Positions 6,555 to 10,327 of a stretch of DNA of 10,327 nucleotides are shown here, piece by piece (within the stretch, counting starts at the first letter, position 1; each line of letters opens with the position of its first letter). The notes beneath the pieces are model-generated. The model was not told the DNA's origin. It was given only the letters and a program-made list of their open reading frames with translations, and searched no databases. Where the stretch lies: NCBI GenBank assembly GCA_043818095.1, contig JBDRGD010000141.1, positions 1-10,327 on the forward strand, read 5' to 3'. The translations under genes and the position numbers were made by a program. This DNA comes from JBDRGD01 sp043818095 (GTDB taxonomy: Bacteria > Chloroflexota > Dehalococcoidia > Dehalococcoidales > RBG-16-60-22).

Positions 6555-8035
6555 TGCGTTTTTTCCTTGAGCTGCGGGAAGAGGATAACCTCGCGTATCG
6601 CGGACTGGTTGGTGAGCAGCATGACCAGCCGGTCGATGCCGACGCCCAGGCCCCCGGTGGGGGGCATACCGTGCTCCAGCGCCAGCAGGTAGTCCTCGTC
6701 GATTGTCCAGCGCTCGCCGGTAGCGTCCACGCGCTCTTTCAGCTGTTCTTCAAAGCGCGCCCGCTGCTCCAGGGGGTCGTTGAGCTCGGTGTAGGCGTTG
6801 GCGATTTCCAGCCCGCCCGCCAGCGCCTGGAAGCGTTCCACCACCCGCTCCTCGCCCGGCTTCTGCTTGGCGAGGGGGGACATGGAGGCGGGGTAGTCCA
6901 CGATAAAGGTGGGCTGAATCAGCTTCGGTTTCACGAAGGTCTTGAACAGCTCGTCCACCAGCTTCGCCCAGTTCTTCTGCGGGTCGGCATCCATCTTCAG
7001 CGAGCGCATCTTTTCCCGCAGGCCGTCCGCGGTGGGGTATTTGACGAAGTCGATGCCGCTGTGCTTTTTGACCGCTTCCCGCAGGCTCACGCGGGGCCAG
7101 GGCGGCTGGAAGTCGATGGTATCCTCGCCGTATTTCACCGAGGTGGAGTCCAGCACCTCCCGGCTCACCCGGGCGACCATCTCCTCCACCATGACCATCA
7201 CGTCCTCGTAGTCGGCGTAAGCCTCGTAGCTTTCCAGCATGGTGAACTCGGGGTGGTGCTGGGTGGAGACGCCTTCGTTGCGGAAGATGCGCCCGATTTC
7301 ATAGACCTTGTCGAAACCGGCGACAATCAGTCGCTTGAGGTGGAGCTCCAGGGCGATGCGCAGGTAGAAGTCCTGGTCCAGGGCGTTGTGGTGGGTAACG
7401 AAGGGGTTTGCCAGCGCGCCGCCCGCGGAGGGCTGTAGCACGGGCGTTTCCACCTCGATAAAGCCGCGCTCGTCAAGGAAGCGGCGGATGGCGGAGATAA
7501 TCCGGCTCCGCTTCTGGAAAATGTCCTTCGTCTCCGCGTTGGCGATGAGGTCCAGGTAGCGCTGGCGGTAGCGCTTCTCAACGTCGGTGAGGCCGTGCCA
7601 TTTCTCCGGCAATGGCTGCAATGACTTGGCGAGGAGCGCCATCTCGCGGACCTCCACCGTGGGTTCCTGGGTGCGGGTGCGGAAAAGGCGTCCGCGGGCG
7701 CCGATAATGTCGCCGATATCCAGTTCTCCGAGCAGGTTTAATATCGCTTCACCGAGACTGTTTTTCGGGAAGTAGAGCTGTATCTTCCCGGTGCCGTCGC
7801 GCAGGTCCATGAAGGCAATCTTGCCCATCGAGCGGTAGGCGACGACGCGCCCGGCGATGGTTGCCACTGGCTCCGCCTTTCCCGGGGAAGCCTCGTGCCG
7901 CTCCAGCAGGGCGATGGCTTCCTGCGTGGTGTGGGTGCGCTTGAACCGGTTGGGATAAGGCTCGATGCCGGCTTCCCGGAGCTGTTTCAGCTTTTCCAGG
8001 CGCTGCTGTGAGATGCGTCCCAAGGGTGAAGGCAT
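6545..8035 (-). CDS. lysS: Lysyl-tRNA synthetase (class II)
   Basis: This cytoplasmic enzyme attaches lysine to tRNA-Lys. It has 496 residues, the usual bacterial length. The N-terminal anticodon-binding OB fold (about 57-150) includes TIAGRVVAYRSMGKIAFMDLRDGTGKIQLYF. The catalytic domain shows motif 1 around FLDERGFIEVETPVLQP (186-202), then ALELHLKRLIVAGFDKVYEIGRIFRNEG with motif 2 (FRNEG 251-255) and HPEFTMLE, and motif 3 GLGVGIDRLVMLL (GIDR 466-469). An AGGA about 12 nt upstream of the ATG at 8033-8035 is a modest ribosome site. It lies 65 nt after recO on the same strand and 11 nt before serS. The 3' end of the gene falls within a 16-nt sequence shared with the recR/recO hairpin element. 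Confidence 0.97.
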   Translation of the reverse strand: MPSPLGRISQQRLEKLKQLREAGIEPYPNRFKRTHTTQEAIALLERHEASPGKAEPVATIAGRVVAYRSMGKIAFMDLRDGTGKIQLYFPKNSLGEAILNLLGELDIGDIIGARGRLFRTRTQEPTVEVREMALLAKSLQPLPEKWHGLTDVEKRYRQRYLDLIANAETKDIFQKRSRIISAIRRFLDERGFIEVETPVLQPSAGGALANPFVTHHNALDQDFYLRIALELHLKRLIVAGFDKVYEIGRIFRNEGVSTQHHPEFTMLESYEAYADYEDVMVMVEEMVARVSREVLDSTSVKYGEDTIDFQPPWPRVSLREAVKKHSGIDFVKYPTADGLREKMRSLKMDADPQKNWAKLVDELFKTFVKPKLIQPTFIVDYPASMSPLAKQKPGEERVVERFQALAGGLEIANAYTELNDPLEQRARFEEQLKERVDATGERWTIDEDYLLALEHGMPPTGGLGVGIDRLVMLLTNQSAIREVILFPQLKEKTQGV

Positions 8036-8100
8036 GGCTATCTTTTCCTGTCTTTATTGACTAATATATGAGTCCCCGGACTGCCCCGGCGACACGCCTA

Positions 8101-8907
8101 TTATAAGCTATCTTCCGGCGGAGGTAAAGCGGTGGACTTGAGGCTGAGCCGCTGGCTTTTCAGGTTGCGCAGCCAGTCGGCGGACTTCACGTCCTTTTCC
8201 AGGAGGAACTTGAGGTAGGCGGCGATAGCCCTTTCCAGTTCCTGTTCCAGCCCCTCGTCCAGCTTCAGACGGTCGATGACGGCGGTATCGCTGTTCTGGA
8301 GCAGGCGCAGGACTTTCTGCGCGTTGACGGACAGCGGGTAGGCCGGGGAGGGGGGCGCCGGGCACTCCGGACAGAGCACCCCGCCGGCGCCGATGCTGAA
8401 GTAGTTGGTCACCGGGCCGACCGGCCGGTGGCAGGAGACGCATTCCCGGAGCTGGGGGCGGTAGCCTACCTTCTCCAGCAGGTGCAGCTCGAAGTAGCGG
8501 AGCAGCAGCTCCTTATTGTTTCCCCGGGAAAGCTCTTGCAGGGTGTCCTGCAGCAGCTGAAAAAGGGGGTAGTTCTCGATATTTTCCGCGGTGAACTGGT
8601 GCACCAGTTCCAGGACGTAGAGGGCGCAGGAGGTCAGCCAGAGGTCGTTCTTTATCCCGATAAAGCTCTCGATGGTCTGGCTGCCGGTGATGGTGTCCAG
8701 GTTGCGGCCCCGTGCCAGGGTGACCGTGCTGTGGGTGATGAGCTCCAGGTGCCCGGCCATCTTGCTCCTGGTCTTGCGCAGGCTTTTGGCAAAGCCCTGA
8801 ATTTTCCCGAGTTGGGGGGTATAGAGGGTGAGGATGGTGTCCGCCTCCCCCAGCTTCGTCTTGCGGATGACGATGGCTTCCGTTTGGTAGCTGCGCGGGG
8901 TTGTCAT
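8101..8907 (-). CDS. recO: DNA repair protein RecO
   Basis: RecO works with RecR to displace SSB and load RecA on single-stranded DNA in the RecFOR gap-repair pathway. It has 268 residues, slightly longer than the usual 230-260. The N-terminal OB fold (about 5-80) begins SYQTEAIVIRKTKLGEADTILTLYT, a typical RecO opening. A helical domain follows, and a four-cysteine zinc site at Cys156, 159, 179 and 182 (CVSC...CPEC) is found in many RecO proteins. The extra length is a charged C-terminal tail. The ATG at 8905-8907 is preceded at 10 nt by GAGGT (8918-8922), at the edge of the hairpin-rich spacer, so this intergenic element may supply its ribosome site. The gene follows recR on the same strand, a functionally sensible pairing. 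Confidence 0.94.
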   Translation of the reverse strand: MTTPRSYQTEAIVIRKTKLGEADTILTLYTPQLGKIQGFAKSLRKTRSKMAGHLELITHSTVTLARGRNLDTITGSQTIESFIGIKNDLWLTSCALYVLELVHQFTAENIENYPLFQLLQDTLQELSRGNNKELLLRYFELHLLEKVGYRPQLRECVSCHRPVGPVTNYFSIGAGGVLCPECPAPPSPAYPLSVNAQKVLRLLQNSDTAVIDRLKLDEGLEQELERAIAAYLKFLLEKDVKSADWLRNLKSQRLSLKSTALPPPEDSL

Positions 8908-8933
8908 GGTATCTTGAACCTCACCCCCTGTGT

Positions 8934-9034
8934 CCCCCTCTCCTTGCGAGGCAGGATGAAGGAGAGGGGGAAAAGATTTCTTAAGAGGGGCGCAGCCCCT
9001 CTTAAACTCCCCTTTACATAAGTCGTAAAGGGGA
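8934..9034. repeat. Cluster of three perfect hairpins (intergenic palindromic element) between recR and recO
   Basis: Three perfect inverted repeats follow one another: 12-bp arms at 8934-8945/8959-8970 (loop 13), 10-bp arms at 8981-8990/8996-9005 (loop CGCAG), and 10-bp arms at 9008-9017/9025-9034 (loop 7). All are C/G-rich on one arm and set in the 167-nt spacer 8908-9074, which holds no gene. The layout resembles a non-coding REP- or MITE-like interspersed element. No flanking target duplication is obvious. On the minus strand the hairpins lie between recR and recO and could slow or partly stop transcription, but there is no good U run after them. Confidence 0.75.
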
Positions 9035-9074
9035 AATTCTGCGCAAAATAGTCAGGCGGCATAAAGGAGGTTGA

Positions 9075-9686
9075 TTACAGTTCCGACCGGCCCTCGATGG
9101 CGCGGGTGAGGGTAACGTCATCGGCGTATTCCAGCTCCGTCCCGAAGGGCAGCCCGCGGGCGAGCCGGGTGACCTTTATCTCCAGGGGGGCGATGACCCG
9201 GCTGAGATAGAGCGCGGTCTGCTCGCCCTCCAGGTTGGTGTTGGTCGCCAGGATGACCTCCTGAACGTTCCCGTTTTGCAGGCGCTCCAGCAGCTCCCGG
9301 ATGCGGATGTCCTCCGTGCCGACGCCTTCCGTGGGCGAGAGGGCACCGTGCAGGACGTGGTAGAGTCCCCGGTAAGCTCCGGTGTGCTCCAGGGCGAGGA
9401 TGTCCTGGGGCTGCTCCACGATGCATATCTGGGTGCGGTCCCGCTGTTCGTTGCGGCAGACGGGGCAGGGGTCGGCCTCGGTGACGTTCAGGCAGGAGGA
9501 GCAGAGCTTAATCCGCTGTTTCAGGGAGAGCACCGCATCGGCCAGCTGCCTGCCCTGTTCCTCCCGGGCGCGCAGCAGGTAAAAAGCGATTCTCTGAGCA
9601 CTTTTGGGGCCGATGCCGGGCAGGCGGTTCAGTTCCCGGATGAGCTGGTTGATGGCGTCTGCCGGCGCTTCTTGGTTCTGGGTCAA
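9075..9686 (-). CDS. recR: Recombination protein RecR (TTG start)
   Basis: RecR forms a ring clamp on DNA and partners RecO (and RecF) in gap repair. It has 203 residues, close to the usual 198-200. The order is standard: helix-hairpin-helix LPGIGPKSAQR (about 22-32), a C4 zinc finger at Cys62, 65, 74 and 77 (CSSC...CPVC), then the Toprim domain from ICIVEQPQDILALE (E91) through LATNTNLEGEQTALYLSR, and the C-terminal RLARGLPFGTELEYADDVTL. The start is a TTG (9684-9686), supported by AGGAG at 9694-9698, 7 nt upstream. It begins 19 nt after the ybaB stop, the classic dnaX-ybaB-recR arrangement. Confidence 0.97.
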   Translation of the reverse strand: MTQNQEAPADAINQLIRELNRLPGIGPKSAQRIAFYLLRAREEQGRQLADAVLSLKQRIKLCSSCLNVTEADPCPVCRNEQRDRTQICIVEQPQDILALEHTGAYRGLYHVLHGALSPTEGVGTEDIRIRELLERLQNGNVQEVILATNTNLEGEQTALYLSRVIAPLEIKVTRLARGLPFGTELEYADDVTLTRAIEGRSEL

Positions 9687-9705
9687 GGTCTTTCTCCTGG
9701 CTGAC

Positions 9706-10011
9706 TTACATCAGTCCCGGGATTTTCAGTCCCCCGGTCAAACCGCCCAGCCGAGCGGCGGCGGCCTCCTGTGATTTCGCCAGGGCTTCACTGACGGCGG
9801 CGAGGACCATGTCTTCCAGCATTTCCACGTCCTCCGCGGAGACCACCTCCGGGGAGATTTTCACGGCGGTTATTTTCTGCTGCCCGGTAGCGGTGACCGT
9901 GACGGCGCCGCCGCCGGAGGTGCCTTCTACGGTGAGGTCCGCCAGCTCTTCCTGGGCTTTCGCCAGCTGCTGCTGTAGCTTCTGGGCCTGCTGCATCATG
10001 AACTTGTTCAT
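9706..10011 (-). CDS. ybaB: YbaB/EbfC family nucleoid-associated protein
   Basis: This small (101-residue) protein belongs to a family of dimeric DNA-binding proteins usually encoded between dnaX and recR. A Met/Gln/Leu-rich N-terminal helix (MNKFMMQQAQKLQQQLAKAQEEL) leads to the central strand region VEGTSGGGAVTVTATGQQKITAVKISPE and a C-terminal helix, ending GGLTGGLKIPGLM, the typical family tail. The ATG at 10009-10011 overlaps the dnaX stop (ATGA), and its ribosome site GGAGG (10016-10020) lies within the end of dnaX, indicating translational coupling. Confidence 0.95.
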   Translation of the reverse strand: MNKFMMQQAQKLQQQLAKAQEELADLTVEGTSGGGAVTVTATGQQKITAVKISPEVVSAEDVEMLEDMVLAAVSEALAKSQEAAAARLGGLTGGLKIPGLM

Positions 10012-10327
10012 TGTTCCTCCGTGTCGATTATCTGGGCACCGGCCTTCAGCGCCGCATTGACGAGGTGGTTCTTGTCCGGTTCGCAGACGCAGGCCACCCG
10101 GCAGGCACGTCCCAGAAAATCGCTGAAAATCTTATCCACAATCCGCTGGTTCTCCAGCATTTCCATTTTTTCCTTGTGTATCGTGTACTTGAAGGAGAGG
10201 ATAATCGTGTCTCCTTGGATTTCCTTGGGGCGGGCGCCGCTGCGCAGCAGCGCGGCTGCGGGCGTCTTGTTGACGGCGCTGGGGATGTCCTTGATGAACT
10301 GCTGCCAGTTCGTGCGCAGGCGCTGCA
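10008..10327 (-). CDS. dnaX: DNA polymerase III subunit gamma/tau, C-terminal part (cut by window edge)
   Basis: About 105 C-terminal residues are visible, from QRLRTNWQQFIKDIPSAVNK to NAALKAGAQIIDTEEQ and a TGA stop. The gene continues beyond the right edge. The pattern fits the C-terminal domain of DnaX in many bacteria: W..F...IP..... LLRSGARPKEIQGDTIILSF followed by H.EKMEMLENQRIVDKIFSDFLGR. DnaX is the clamp-loader subunit of the replicative polymerase. Identification also rests on position, directly before ybaB-recR with an ATGA overlap. The AAA+ ATPase part is not in the window. Confidence 0.85.
   Translation of the reverse strand, partial: QRLRTNWQQFIKDIPSAVNKTPAAALLRSGARPKEIQGDTIILSFKYTIHKEKMEMLENQRIVDKIFSDFLGRACRVACVCEPDKNHLVNAALKAGAQIIDTEEQ

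Noticed and set aside
6671..7438. Plus-strand open frame opposite lysS
   Set aside because: It is an antisense shadow of a clear lysyl-tRNA synthetase, with low-information Val/Gly/His-rich composition.
8036..8100. T-box or other leader before lysS
   Set aside because: Only 65 nt separate recO and lysS, with no T-box-like sequence, terminator or antiterminator pair.
8428..9021. Plus-strand frame across recO and the hairpin element
   Set aside because: It is a shadow of recO; its end is a translation of the palindromic element, not a conserved protein.
9064..9072. AAAGGAGG ribosome site on the plus strand
   Set aside because: No start codon with a credible plus-strand gene follows; recR is encoded on the other strand.

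Overview
This GC-rich window looks like ordinary bacterial chromosome. The gene mix is a signal-peptide surface protein with a CARDB-like domain and proline-alanine stalk, short hairpin-rich intergenic elements, and a UGSC-type selenoprotein. That suggests an uncultured anaerobe, possibly a Dehalococcoidia-like Chloroflexota. The taxonomic guess is inference only, because no rRNA or other decisive marker is present.

Layout. (1) Bases 1-1868, plus strand: a cell-surface protein with signal peptide, beta-sandwich modules, Pro/Ala stalk and C-terminal membrane anchor. A strong hairpin terminator follows it. (2) Bases 1934-2108: an AT-rich convergent spacer with a perfect 9-bp palindrome. (3) Bases 2109-3488, minus strand: an MmgE/PrpD-family enzyme. 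(4) Bases 3489-3656: a divergent promoter region with a near-consensus sigma70-type promoter facing each way. (5) Bases 3657-5282, plus strand: one continuous reading frame interrupted only by an in-frame TGA, placed exactly so that the protein reads Sec-Gly-Ser-Cys. A hairpin of bacterial SECIS type starts 3 nt after the TGA. A standard gene caller would split this gene in two and miss the selenocysteine. (6) Bases 5292 to the right edge, minus strand: a housekeeping run in the order dnaX (partial) - ybaB - recR - recO - lysS - serS.

How the genes fit together. The minus-strand run is probably co-transcribed at least in parts: dnaX and ybaB overlap by ATGA, recR starts 19 nt after ybaB, and serS starts 11 nt after lysS. 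It supplies the clamp-loader subunit, recombination-mediator proteins and two class II aminoacyl-tRNA synthetases. A cluster of three perfect hairpins lies between recR and recO, and a 16-nt piece of it recurs at the lysS/serS junction. The divergent MmgE/PrpD enzyme and UGSC selenoprotein are the accessory part of the window. They may share a catabolic role, but nothing in the sequence identifies the substrate.

The most interesting object is the UGSC selenoprotein. Its selenocysteine domain is joined in one chain to a second large domain carrying a DGLPIVPPT motif. Selenocysteine machinery (selA, selB, selC, selD) is not in the window, so the Sec assignment rests on the in-frame TGA, the exact motif and the hairpin.
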